A stretch of 64,000 bases of DNA from Humulus lupulus (Eukaryota; Streptophyta; Magnoliopsida; Rosales; Cannabaceae). The notes beneath the pieces are model-generated. The model was not told where the DNA came from. It saw only the letters and a list, made by a program, of their open reading frames with translations, and made no database searches. This document shows, one piece after another, positions 33,234 through 45,106 of this stretch; the first letter of the stretch is position 1, and each line of letters opens with the position of its first letter. The stretch spans positions 225,788,360 through 225,852,359 of the forward strand of contig NC_084793.1 in assembly GCF_963169125.1 (NCBI RefSeq), written 5' to 3'. The position numbers were made by a program, and so were the translations under genes.

Positions 33234-33734
33234 TCAAAGCAAGTGAGGCATCTCCCTTAATCCCATTTTGCATACATGACCCATAAATGACTTTGCAGGA
33301 AGTGTCTTGGTAAATGAATCAGCTAGGTTTTGTTTTGACGCTATCTTCATAACAGTCACATGACCTCGGTTTACAATCTCTCTAACCAGATGGTATTTCC
33401 TTTCTATATGCTTTCCTCTCTTGTGGCTTCTTGGTTCCTTAGAGTTAGCTACTACTCCACTGTTGTCATAGTATAGGATTAATGGCTTATCCATATCTGG
33501 AACTACTTCCAGATTAGTGCAAAACTTTCTCATTCAAACCGCCTCCTTAGCCGCTTCACAAGCTGCTATGTGTTCGACTTCCATGGTTGAATTTTCTATG
33601 TTGGTTTGCTTAATACTCCTCCAGACCACAAATCTTCCACCAAGAGTGAACACTAACCCAGACGTCGACTTACGACTGTCTTTGTCTGATTGGAAATCAG
33701 AATCAATGTATCCAGTAGGATTTAACTCACCCAT
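33234..33734 (-). pseudogene. copia-3 RNase H
   Basis: GELNPTGYIDSDFQSDKDSR (about 33734), FTLGGRFVVWRS, NSTMEVEHIAACEAAKEAV (about 33560), then after a frame change VVPDMDKPLILYYDNSGVV, HIERKYHLVREIV and the tail DSFTKTLPAKSFMGH, ending at 33234 right before the polypurine tract. The catalytic Glu region reads MEVEH for the usual MEAEY, and there is a stop/frame change near 33533, so it is likely inactive. Confidence 0.88.
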
Positions 33735-34232
33735 GAATATACAAGCTTATAATCTCTCATTCTCCTAAGATACTTGAGAATGTGCTTTACTGCAATCCAG
33801 TGTTCCAAACCAGAATTTGATTGCCAACGACTCACAATCCCTACTACATAGCATATGTTGGGTCTAGTACACAACATGACAGACATTAGACTCCCAACTC
33901 CTGAAGCATAGGGAGACTTTCTCATATCCTCTTTCTCCTGAGGTGTCTTAGGACACTGTTCCTTGGAGAGAGTAATTCCACGTATGGTTAGTAACTGACC
34001 TTTCTTGGAATTCTCCATAGATAAACTTTCAAGCACCTTATCTATATAATTACCTTGAGAAAGTGCCAAGATCTTGATATTCCTATCCCTTAGGATATGG
34101 ATTCCCAAAACATAGCTCACCTCGCCCAAATCAATAATTGGAACTTTTCAGCTAACCACTTCTTTACGTTTGATAGTGTTTCTACATCGTTGCCAATAAA
34201 GAGAATGTCATCCACGTAAAGAACTAGAAAAA
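33722..34232 (-). pseudogene. copia-3 reverse transcriptase, C-terminal half
   Basis: Begins right after the gypsy insertion with the catalytic LYVDDILFIG strand (34217-34200 region). After a one-to-two-base frame change near 34133 it continues through GEVSYVLGIHILRDR, the CTRPNICYVVGIVSRWQSN block and the RNase H junction. The first half of RT lies at 44489-45060, across the 10.3-kb gypsy insertion. Confidence 0.9.
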
Positions 34233-36146
34233 TGCAACGTCCTCCAATTCCAGGACTGTTACACTGTGTACTTTAAATAGTGTCAGACTTGCTAATCAAG
34301 TCGTTAGGTTATAAACGTGTAACTAAGGTTAATGTCAAGGGTTAGGGTTAAAATTTTTGGTCAAAGGAACCGTTAACTATTTATTTAAAAATTTTAATAC
34401 ATACGTGGGATCTCAAAATATTACAAATATCTGTTTAAAGGGTGTATATATATATCAAAAGTTACAACCAGCCAACCTATGCAGCAAAAAAAGGGATACA
34501 ACCCTAGTTCCTCTGAGATACACTCATCCGTGGTGGACGAGCAGCCGCATATGTAGACGCCACTACCGAAGCTCTCCAACTCATGGCTGGTCAAGCTTTT
34601 CTTTCCCCTTACCTACAACACATAGCACCCGTGAGCCAAAACTCAGCAAGAAAACTTAAACTTGAGAATGAACAGTAAATACAGGTTCTACATACATATC
34701 TAGCATCCCCAACAGTAATAACCTACTCATGCATGCATATAATTACAAATAAATGATCATTGGATCATTCTGGGGCCCTCTTCCTTGAATAGTTGACCAT
34801 AGAGTCAACCCCAGGGCCTTATACCCTCGCAATGTGACCATAGAGTCACCTGGGGCCCTCGCCCTTAGCTCTGAGTAACTAGCCATAAAACTAGTCAAAT
34901 GCTTTGCTTTCCATCGACCATATGTTCGGCCAACGTAATAGTACGTTGCTGATTTGGGCCTAAGCCCTTCGACTAGCGCACAACGCACTATTGCCGCTCT
35001 TGACTAATAAGTAAAGCTTTGAACCAGGTATTCAGATACAGATAAATATAAGCATACTTCAGACAATACAAGTATGCATACATATTAATCATATAACACC
35101 ATCAATTAAATGCAAACACAGTAATAACCATGTTCCTTAACGAGGCCGAGCCTTAGTTACGCAAACCATATGAACAATCATATAACACTTAGCCAGAAAC
35201 GAAATATTACAGTATGTTTAATCAACAAGCGAAATCATAACTCAAACACGTACATTCTTAGGGGCCCGAGCCCTATTTGTAATTATAATCAACAATCGAG
35301 CCAAGCCCTAATCACATGTATCACGTATTGGGTATAGTTTTCTTACTTCAGGTCCAAGTACAGCGTAAAATAAGGACGACCCTCGAGCACGATCCCGGTT
35401 CCGAGCCCCTAGTGATAACCTAGTCACAACCATAATATAGGATCCCGTCAATAACAACCAAATAAAGGCTTCTGGACCGATTCCTAGCCTTCAGAATGTC
35501 GAATTCCACTAAATCGGGTAGTAGAATCAATCCTGAGCCCTTAGATTTAAATTCCCATCACTCAAGACTTATGGTGGCTAAAACAGCCCAGGTAGGCCGC
35601 GACATGACCCTAAGGGCTGCAACGCGCCTCCCAAGTCAGAGGTTCCCTCATGCTTGGAACCTGGACACGAGCCGTGACCTAGCTTAGATGTTGGCGACGC
35701 GCCTCTTAGACAGAAGCCCCCCAAAGGCCCTGGGTTTGGTTGGGTCACAACGCCCCAAGAATAGGGTCGCGACCTGATCATGCAAACCCATATTTCCTGT
35801 GTTTTCCTCAAGCCAAAAACTTACCAAAATCTACCCAAATCATTCCTAGAACAACAATTAAATCCTCATAATAGATTCAACTTAATATCAGTAGCAAAAC
35901 CCAACCTAAAATTTAATTAAAAACCCACCAAAATTCACAATCCATCACTTGAACCACAAAGCTCAAGAACACCTCAAAACTCAAGGAAAACATGATATAA
36001 ATTCAACTAATACAAGGATTAAAGCTTTAACTCTGCTGTGAATGATGATTTCCTAGCCACAACCAATCCCGAATCCTAACTCGAGCCTTCAATTCCCATG
36101 TTTTTAGCCAAAAATCTCCTTAATTCCTCAAGAACTTCACTCACAA

Positions 36147-36211
<65 letters not shown>

Positions 36212-36790
36212 TTGGGTGAGCTGAGTGTTTGGGTGTTTTGTTTGTTTTCTTAAGGCTTAAGTAACTTAAGTTAATCCCGAGGCTCGGGGTACGAAAAGCG
36301 TCCTCGAGGGCAAAATGGTCAAAATCTCGGATATCCCCTCCTAATCTCACTAACTCCAAATATATCATCAAATACTTATTCCCGTTACCCAATAACCCGA
36401 TAATGTAATAATTACGCACAATACCCATTGACTCGCCCCGAGTCGGGTATTGAATCCCATTGTGACTTTCCCGCTAACTTGCTCCCTATGATCGTCTCGT
36501 GCTGAGTAACCCAGATAAATCCACATAATAACGTGGTCTTTCACATACATGCACATATATGTAATTATGCCCATAATAGGCCAAATTATGAAAATTTCCC
36601 TTCTAATAAGAAACATGCCCACATGCATATCCAATATTCCTAAACATGCATATCTAATTATATTATCATATAACTCACATAATCATATAATTATACACAA
36701 ATATATCATATAAGCATATAAGTCCATAAATTTCCATCTTGGCCCCTTAATCAAGGCGCTAAGATTTATTAGGTAATTTGAGACGTTACA
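34233..36790 (-). repeat. Gypsy 3' LTR
   Basis: 2558 bp; plus strand starts TGCAACGTCC and ends GACGTTACA. It pairs with 41973-44488. It carries an expanded (GA)n run absent from the partner and a GC-rich TCGCGAC block at 35590-35775. Confidence 0.93.
36150..36206. repeat. (GA)n microsatellite in the 3' LTR
   Basis: About 28 GA units; the matching site in the 5' LTR (43878-43895) has about eight or nine. Confidence 0.95.
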
Positions 36791-36806
36791 ACTATGCCCT
36801 CCTTAC
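36791..36806 (-). other. Gypsy polypurine tract
   Basis: Minus-strand GTAAGGAGGGCATAGT touches the 3' LTR. Upstream lies TTTCGAGGACAAAATTT, a wording usual at the end of Tekay-type pol. Confidence 0.8.
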
Positions 36807-36834
36807 AGAAATTTTGTCCTCGAAATTTTACCTG

Positions 36835-37259
36835 AACAACTCGGGATACTGAGTTTGCATATCCGCCTCTAGCTCCCAGGTCGCTTCCTCGACCTTGATG
36901 TTCCTCCATCATGCCTTGACTAAAGGTATAGTCTTGTTCATCAGGACCTTGTCCTTCCTGTCTAAAATTTGAACTGGTTGCTCCTCATAAGACAAGTCTA
37001 CCTCCAATTCCAGATCCTCATTACTCAATACATGAGTCCCATCTGATATATACATCCTTAGCATGGAAATATGAAATACATTGTGCACACTAGACAATGT
37101 AGGGGGTAAGGCCAATCTGTAAGCCACCTGACTGATCCTCTCCAGGATCTCAAATGGTCCCACAAACCTAGGGCTCAACTTTCCCTTCTTCCCGAATCTC
37201 TTCACCCCTTTCAGTGGTGAAACCCTAAGGAAGACATAGTCTCCCACTTGGAACTCCAC
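36835..37259 (-). pseudogene. Gypsy integrase C-terminus and chromodomain (stop inside)
   Basis: The GPF-type integrase tail ([20 protein letters not shown] ... [14 protein letters not shown] ... [10 protein letters not shown]) runs into a chromodomain starting [20 protein letters not shown]. Chromodomains of this type steer integration toward marked chromatin. A TGA at about 36913 interrupts it after LVKA; the remaining part (WRN, then EATWELEADM and QYPELF) continues in the same frame to about 36835. Without the second half, the aromatic-cage fold would be incomplete. Confidence 0.9.
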
Positions 37260-38190
37260 GTTCCTCCGCTTTGGGTCTCAATAACTCTTCTGTCTACTAT
37301 GAGATGCGAGCATCCGAGCTCTAATCTTCTCAATAGCCTCAGTGGTCCTTTGAACTGCCTCAGGAACCGAGTATTTCTCTCACCCATCTCATCTCAGTAG
37401 CTGTTGTTATAGGAAAACTCTATCAGAGGAAAATATTTAATCCAAGACCCTTCAAAGTCCAATACACATGCTCTCAACATGTCCTCCAATATCTCAATAG
37501 TCCTCTCAGATTGACCATTGGTCTGAGGATGGTAAGCTGTACTAAACTTCAGCTTTGTACCCATCGCCCATCTGTAAACTTCCCCAAAACTTGGGAGTAA
37601 AGATGGGGTCCCTATCAGACACGATAGACCTTGGAGTCCTATGAAGGCGAACTATCTCTCTCACATAGAGATCTGCATACTGATCAACCGTGTAATTAAT
37701 CCTCACTGGTAGAAAGTGAGTTGATTTCGTATACTCCATGATGACCCAAATTGAATCATGCTGGCCCACTGTCCTGGGCAATCCTACCACGAAATCCATC
37801 GTGATGTCCTCCCATTTCCACTCTGGGATAGCTAGAGGCCATAATAACACTACTAGCCTTTGATGCTTTACCTTGACCTGCTGACAGGTCAGACACCTTG
37901 CCACGTACTCAGTCACGTCCCTCTTCATCCCAGGCCACCAATATAAAACTTTCAAATCTTGGTACATCTTCGTGGTGCCCGAATGTACAGAATAAGGGGT
38001 GGTATGCGATTCATCCAGAATCTCCCGTCTGACCCTAGTGTCCATTGGAACGCATATCCGATCCTTATATCTCAACAAGCCTATGCTTGACATTGTATAG
38101 TCCTTAGCTACTCCAGCTAGGACGTCCCCTCTAATCTGCCCCAACTGTGGGTCATCTAATTGCTTCTCTTTAACTCTCTCCAAGAGAGTA
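37260..38190 (-). pseudogene. Gypsy integrase (broken)
   Basis: The minus-strand frame from 38183 includes the HHCC zinc-binding head (HTTPYSVHSGTTKMYQDL, CLTCQQVKVKH), the core DFVVGLPRT with the first Asp, and the SDRDPIFTPKFW block with the second. A frameshift near 37560 and several stops between 37260 and 37540 disrupt the region with the catalytic Glu (SERTIE-like words are still recognisable near 37500). It joined cDNA into chromatin when intact. Confidence 0.9.
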
Positions 38191-38960
38191 TACTACAGGG
38201 TGATGTTGGCTAACTGGCCCACCATTAACTCAATTCTTGCTCTAGTCATATCATCAGCCAACTTCCTAGATATCTGCCTGGTGCTATACATCTGTCTCAG
38301 AACCTTCCGGCTTAAGGCATCTACTACCACGTTGTCTTTCCCACGGTGATAGAGGATCTGACAATCATAATCCTTTACCAGCTCTAATCAACGTCTTTGC
38401 CTCATGTTCAGATCCTTCTGGGTGAAGAAGTATTTTAAACTATTGTGGTGAGTGTATATCTCACACTTCTCACCATATAAGTAGTGCTGCCACACCTTCA
38501 GTGCAAAAGGCACTGCTGCAAGTTCTAAATCATGTGTGGGATACCTCTGCTCATACTCCTTCAGCTGACGTGATGCACAGGCAATCACCTTCACTATCTG
38601 CATAAGGACACAACCTAGGCCCTGCCTCGAGGCATCACAATAAACCACAAACTTGTTCTGATCTGTAGGAAGACTCAAAACCGGAGCGGTGATCAAACTC
38701 TTCTTCAACTTCTAGAAACTATCTTCACACTTGTCTGACCAAATGAACCTCTGATTCTTGCTTATCAACTTTGTCAGTGATGACATAATCTTGGAAAATC
38801 CCTCCACAAAGCGTATGTAATAACCTGCCAATCCTAAGAAGCTTCTGATCTCTGAAGCGTTCTTCGGTCTTGGCCAATCATTAACCGCTTCGATCTTTGC
38901 TGGATCCACCGTAATTCCATCCTTACTAATTATGTGACCTAAGAAAGTTACCTGTGGCAA
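38191..38960 (-). pseudogene. Gypsy RT connection and RNase H (broken)
   Basis: [21 protein letters not shown] and [20 protein letters not shown] (38950-38780) form the RT thumb. After a stop near 38711, RNase H follows with [38 protein letters not shown] and then [11 protein letters not shown], where the usual third acidic residue (TDH) is His. A stop near 38386 and another near 38190 divide it. RNase H removes RNA from the hybrid during cDNA synthesis. Confidence 0.9.
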
Positions 38961-39540
38961 CTAGAACTCACATTTTCTTGAATTTCGCATATAACTCGTG
39001 TTCTCTCAACCTCTATAGTACCAATCTGAGGTGATGTTCGTGTTCTGTCTCTGACTGAGAATATATCAGTATATCATCAATTAAGACGATCACAAACCGA
39101 TCCAGGTAATCTTTGAACACCATGTTCATTAGGTCCATAAATGATGCTGGGGCATTAGTCAGTCCAAATGACATAACCAAAATCTCATAATGCCCATACC
39201 TTGTGCGAAAAGCTGTATTTGGTATATCCTCCGCCCTGATCCTCAGCTGGTGATAACTAGATTGAAGATCTATCTTGGAGAATACCGTTCTACCTTGCAA
39301 ATGGTCAAACATATCATCAATCCTTGGCAGAGGATACCTATTCTTGATAGTCAACTTGTTCAGTTCTCTATAATCGATACACATCCTCAAGGAACCATCT
39401 TTCTTCTTCACGAAGAGAACTGGTGTGCCCCATGGTGAGAAACTGGGCCTGATAAAACCCACGTCTAGTAACTCCTATAGTTTAACCTTTAGTTCCTTCA
39501 GGTCAGCTGGAGCCATCCTATATGGTGCCCTAGACACTGC
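38961..39540 (-). pseudogene. Gypsy reverse transcriptase (broken)
   Basis: Minus strand: [91 protein letters not shown] and the catalytic strand [10 protein letters not shown] near 39070-39095. The motif before DD is Leu-Ile, where most relatives have Phe-Ile/Val. A frame change after HHLRLVL near 39013 and stops near 39470 and 38965 break the polyprotein. The central catalytic residues remain. Confidence 0.92.
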
Positions 39541-40229
39541 TCTGTCCATGGCGCCAATTCAATCAAAAACTCTACCTCCCTGTGCAGAGGTAACCTTGGT
39601 AGATCCTCTGGAAATACATCTAGAAACTCACAGACTAATCAGGTCTATCCTGTCCCAATGGCATGACCTAAGTGGTATCCACCATGCTAGCTAAGAACCC
39701 TATGCATCCCCCCTGTAATAGGTCTCTAGCTTTAAGTACAAATATCATAGGTATACGGGGTCCATGCATAGTGCCAACGAACACAAATGGGTCCTCACCC
39801 TCAGGCTTAAAGGTTACCATCTTCTTCTTGCAATCTATTGTTGCCCCATACTTCTCTAGCCAATCCATACCCAAAATTATATCAAAGTCAGTCATCACCA
39901 ACTCTTTAGTCAACTGACAATTCTCTGCCATCCACTGTAACTAGTAGTGATCTAACCCATCTCTTGGAAACCACTAACTCCCCAGTAGGCAGCATAGTAC
40001 CAAATCCCATAGGATAAAAGTCACATGGTCTACACAATCCATCTATAATCCTACTAGCAACAAAAGAGTGCGTAGCACTCGAATCAATCAAAATAGTATA
40101 GAATGTTCCAGTGCTAGAAAGCTGACTTGTAACCACCGAGGGACTATCCTCGACCTCTGCCTGTGTCAAGGTGAACACCCGTGCTGGCATCAGGCTCTCC
40201 ACCTTCTTGGGCACTTCCTTTTTTGCTCT
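39541..40229 (-). pseudogene. Gypsy protease (broken)
   Basis: Retropepsin domain. The active site reads LIDSSATHSFVAS (40065-40085), a DSS where DSG is normal; later landmarks are TDFDIILGMDWLEKYGATID and VTFKPEGEDPFVFVG (39900-39770). A frame change at about 39910 and stops near 39660-39540 separate it from RT. The Gly-to-Ser change is tolerated in some relatives, so this residue alone does not prove loss. Confidence 0.85.
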
Positions 40230-41310
40230 CGGCCAGTCCTTCTTCAAATGCCCCACACTGCCGCAAACATATCAGGCCTTCGCCCGACATTCCCCAATAT
40301 GGTGCCTCTTGCACCGAGTACACTCTGGGAATGCTTTCCAGGTCTCAGCGCCACCCTGGCGGCCCATCTGTATACCCCGTGGCCTCCTATTTTGCCCTAT
40401 AGCTGAAACTGTATCTGAAGTCTTTCTCTCTTGGTCACTGGGGCCTCCGCCCCTACCAAAGCCTGTAAATAGAGGTCCTGGCCTCCTAAAATCCCTTCTG
40501 GCCGCATTCTCACGCCAGATCTTGTTCTCTGCGCTCTCTGCTATAAGCGTCCTCTCCACAGCCTGTGCATAGGTGGTCAATCCTGGCATAGTAGTAATAC
40601 GAACATCCCGGGCTATCATAGGCTGTAGCCCCTGGAGAAACCTCTCTCTTCTGGTCCCATCAGTGGGCACCAGATCCCTTTTTGCCAATTTTTTGAATTT
40701 CATGGCATAATTAGTCACTGTCTTGTTACCTTGAAGTAATTTGCTGAACTCTTCAGCCTTCGCAGCTTTAACTGCGGCGTTGTAGTACTTCTCGTTAAAC
40801 AAAGTTCTGAACTCTTCCTATTCCATGGTGTTTACCACTCTAGTCTGGGACACCACCTCCCACCATATTCGGCCATCCTCCCGAAACATGTAAGTTACGC
40901 AGGCCACTCTCTCATTACCACCTACCCTCATGAAATCCAGGATAACGGTTATCATGGTCATCCACTGTTCAACCTTTAGTGGATCCAAGTTACCCTAAAA
41001 AACTGGAGGGTGCTGTTTCTTGAACCTCTCATACAGGGGTTCCCATTTATCTCTCCCTACCTGGGGCTATACTACTGCTGGTACCTTTGGCTATGTCACT
41101 ACTGGTACTACGGACTGTGGGTTCCCTACTGGAACCTATTGCTGTCTTAAGAGGCAAATGTCATCTTCCTTTCTCTCTAATCTGGCTTGCATACCAGCAA
41201 GCACTTGTTGCCAGTTTTCTGGAGCTGGCGGTGGGGCCTGGCCTTGGTCATTCTCTTCCCTGGCATGTATCTCTTAGCCAGCCAACCTCTCTGACCTTTG
41301 AGGAATCATA
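40230..41310 (-). pseudogene. Gypsy gag (broken)
   Basis: From the start (about 41310): a Gln/Pro-rich region, KWEPLYERFKKQHPPVF, a stop near 40998, then NLDPLKVEQWMTMI, the capsid core and a second stop near 40825 before EEFRTLFNEKYY. It continues with the FSKLLQGNKTVTNYAMKFKK and LQGLQPMIARDV capsid motifs, a basic Arg/Gly region and zinc-finger words (CTRCKRHHIGEC, then VCGSVGHLKKDW, where the last Cys is Trp) around 40330-40230. Gag builds the particle and packs RNA. Confidence 0.87.
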
Positions 41311-41955
41311 CTAATATCTATCCTACTCTATAGTGATCAAATCGGTCGTTAGGCAAGTAATTACAATAACTCTTACCGCCTGATGGTCCAAGATCAAATA
41401 GGCAAACAACAGATGCAATGCTAATAAGCATGCGAACACGTAGTATACTCAATCATGGTGCTAATAAGCAATTCCAGATATTCATCAGCAAATAATAATG
41501 CTAATAAGCATTTCTGGCATTCATAAGTAATTAACGATGCAAATAAGCATGTTCCAACATTTATACATGCATAACAATGCTAATAAGCATATTCTTTAAT
41601 CCCTGGCAGTCTTAACAGTGCTAATAAGCATTTCCTGGCCTATATGTAAATAATAACACTAATAACCATATCTTGACCTACATGTCCATATAATAACACT
41701 AATAAGTGGTTCCTTTGCATTCACAAGTAGTAACAATGCTAATAAGCACGTTCTTTATCATTCATGCAACAGTCAAGGGCCAGGCCTTATCAGAATATCT
41801 CATGCTCCCTAAACGGGCATGCATATAAGGCATTTATATCCTATTTAAGTAGTTAAACACATAACCACATCAATAGTTACCGAACTCTGAGTCGAGCTTG
41901 TCTTTAGTGATGAGTGTACATGCCCGGCCAATCTTCAGGAACCCTTAAACCTTGG

Positions 41956-41969
41956 CAGCTCTAATACCA
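41956..41969 (-). other. Gypsy primer binding site (initiator-Met)
   Basis: Minus-strand TGGTATTAGAGCTG, three bases from the LTR, one change from TGGTATCAGAGC in its first 12 bases. Confidence 0.88.
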
Positions 41970-41972
41970 AGT

Positions 41973-44488
41973 TGTAACGTTCTCCTAATCTAAGACTGTT
42001 ATACTGTGTACTTTAAATAGTGTCAGACTTGCTAATCAAGTCCTTTAGTTATAAATGTGTAACTAAGTTTAACGTCAAGGGTTAGGGTTAAAAATTTGGT
42101 TAAAGGAAATGTTGACTTTTTATTTAAAAAGTTTCATACATATGTGGGATCCCAAAATATTACAAATAACTTTTTAAAGGGTGTATATATATATATATAT
42201 ATCAAAAGTTACTACCGTCCGACCTAAGTGACAAAATAAGGGATACAACCCTAGTTCCTCAGAGATACCCTCAGCCGTGGTGGACGAGCAACTTCGTATG
42301 TACATGCCGCTACCGAAGCTCTCCAACTCATGGCTGGTCAAGCTTTCCTTTCCCCTTACCTGCACCACATAGCACCCGTGAGCCAAGGCTCAGCAAGAAA
42401 ACTTAAACATGTGAATGAATAGTAAATACTGGTTCTACATACATATCTAGCATGCCCAGCAGTAATAAGCTACTCACGCATGCATACAATTACAAATAAA
42501 TGATCATTGGATCATTTTGGGGCCGGGACCATAGAGTCAACCCTGAGGCCCTATGCCCTAGCTATGTGACCATAGAGTCACCTGGGGCCCTCACCATTAG
42601 CTCTGAGTAACTAGCCATAGAGCTAGTCAAATGCTTTGCTTTCCATCGACCATAGGGTTGGCCAATGTAATAATACGTTGCTGATTTGGGCCTAAGCCCT
42701 TCAACTAGCGCACAACGCGCTATTGCCGCCTTTGACTAATAAGCCAAGCCCTAAACCAGGTATTTAGAAACAGATAAAGATAAGCATACTTCAGTCAATA
42801 CAAGTATGCATACATATTAATCATATAACATCATCAATTAAATGCAAACACAGTAATAACCATGTTCCTTAACGGGGCTGAGCCCTAGCTACGCAAACCA
42901 TGCGAACAATCATATAACACTTGGCCAGAAACAGAATATTCAAGTATGTTTAATCAACAAGAGAAATCATAACTCAAACACATACATTCTCAGGGGCCCG
43001 AGCCCTATTCGTAATTATAATAAACAATCGGGCCAAGCCCTAATCACATATATCACGTATTGGGTGCAGTTTTCTTACTTCAGGTCTGAGTATAGCATAA
43101 AATAAGAACGACCCTCGAGCACGATCCTAGTTCCAAGCCCCTAGGGATAACCTAGTCACAACCATAATATAGGATCCAGTCAATAACAACCAAATAAAGG
43201 CTTCTAGACCAAGTCCTAGCCTCTGGAATGTCGAATTCCACTAAACCGGGTAGTAGAATCGATCCCGAACCCTTAGGTTTAAATTCCCTTCACTCAAGCT
43301 TATGGTGGCTAAAACAACCCAGGTAGGCCGTGACTTGACCCTAAGGGCTGCGGCGCGCCTCCCAGGTCAGAGGTTCCCTCCTGCTTGGAACCTGGACACG
43401 GGCCGCGAACTAGCCTAGAGGGTCGCGACGCGCCTCCTAGACAGAAGCCCCTCAAAGGCCCTGGGTTCGGTTGGGTCACAATGCCCCAAGAACAGGGTCG
43501 CGACCTGACCCCACGAACCCAGATTTTCTGTGTTTTCCTCTAGCTAAAAGCTTACCAAAATCTACCCAAATCATTGCTAGAACAACAATTAAATCCTTAG
43601 AACATATTCAGCTTAATATCAGTAGCAAAACCCAACCTAAAATTTGATTAAAAACCCACCAAAATTCACAATCCATCACTTGAGCCACAAAGCTCAAGAA
43701 CACCTTGAAACTCAAGGAAAACATGACAGAAATTCAACTAAAACAGGGATTAAAGTTTTACCTCTGCTATGAATGATGATTTCCTAGCCACAACCAATCC
43801 CGAATCCTAACCCAAGCCTTCAATTCCCAAGTTTTCAGCCAAAAATCTCCTTAATTCCTCAAGAACTTCACTCACAATTGAGAGAGAGAGAGAAAGAGTT
43901 GGTTGGGTGAGCTGAGTGTTAGAGTGTTTTGTTTGTTTTCTTAAGGCTTAAGTAACTTAAGCTAATTCCGAGGCTCGGGGTACAAAAAACGTCCCCAAGG
44001 GAAAAATGGTCAAAATCCCTGATATCCCCTCCTAATCTCACTAAGTCCAAATATATCCTCGAATACTTATTCTCATTATCCGATAACCCGATAATTTATT
44101 AATTACCCACAATACCCATTGACTCCCCCGAGTCGGGTATTGGGTCCCGTTGTGACTTTCCCGCTAACTTGTTCCTTAGGATCGTCTCGTGCCAAGTAAC
44201 CCAGATAAACCCACATAATAACGTGGTCTCTCACATATATCACATATATACAATTATGCCCATAACGGGCCAAATTACAAAAATTTCCCTTCCAATAAGA
44301 AACGAGCCCACATGAATACCTTATACTCCTAAACATGGATATCTATCATAAATTGCCATCCTGGCCCCTTAATCATATAATCACATAATTATACACAAAT
44401 ATATCATATAAGTATATAACTCCATAAATTTCCATCCTGGCCCCTTTATCAAGACCCTAAGCATTATTAGGTAATTTGGGATGTTACA
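41973..44488 (-). repeat. Gypsy 5' LTR
   Basis: 2516 bp; plus strand starts TGTAACGTTC and ends GATGTTACA. It pairs with 34233-36790. The GC-rich TCGCGAC block is at 43325-43510. Confidence 0.93.
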
Positions 44489-45060
44489 AAAAACCACCAC
44501 TTTTCCTTTGATATATTTATATACACATGCTTTGTCAACATTCTGTTCGAAGGCATATGTTTTAATTATTTCATCAAATGTGATATTTCAAGATCTAAAT
44601 GCTTGCTTTAATCCATAAATGGATTTCAGCAACTTACACACCTTTTCATCTTCCCCATTCTTGATGAACCCTTCTAGTTGTACTATATAGATACTTTCAC
44701 CTAGATAGCCATTTTGAAAAGTTGTCTTGATGTCCATTTTCCATATCTCATAGTCATAGGTGGGAGCTATGGATAAGAGGATGGAAATGGATTTAAGCAT
44801 GGCCACATGAGAAAATATTTCTTCATAATTTACACATTCTCTCCGAGTGTAGCCTTTGGCTACTAGCCTTGCTTTGAAAGTCTCCACTTTCCCATCTACA
44901 CCTCTTTTCTTCTTGTATATCCATTTGCATCCAATGGGTCTGACATCTTCAGGTGGATCTACAAGTTCCCAGACAGAATTGGAATACATAGATTCCATTT
45001 CTTAGTTCATGGCTTCTTGCCATTTCTCCTTTTCAGGATCATCCATTGCCTCTTTGTAGG
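44489..45060 (-). pseudogene. copia-3 reverse transcriptase, N-terminal half
   Basis: MESMYSNSVWELV, IGCKWIYKKKRGVDG, RLVAKGYTRRECVNYEEIF, KMDIKTTFQNGYLGESIY, KVCKLLKSIYGLKQAFRS, then after a stop near 44588 the region leading to VVVF, cut at 44489 by the gypsy element just before the YVDD strand (at 34200-34232). A stop near 45001 separates it from the upstream linker. Confidence 0.9.
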
Positions 45061-45106
45061 TTAATGAATCATCCTTGTTTGTATCAGAAACAAGGACATG
45101 TGCCTC

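Larger units (their letters stand above)
34233..44488 (-). mobile_element. Full-length chromodomain Ty3/gypsy element (Tekay/Del-like)
   Basis: 10256 bp flanked by AAAAA (34228-34232 and 44489-44493), inserted in copia-3 RT. Minus-strand order: 5' LTR, initiator-Met primer site, gag, protease, RT, RNase H, integrase, chromodomain, polypurine tract, 3' LTR. RT before integrase makes it gypsy; the chromodomain at the integrase end makes it a chromovirus, and the wording is most like the Tekay/Del group. The same LTR family left the two solo LTRs in this window. All genes have stops or substitutions, although the structure is complete. Confidence 0.93.
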
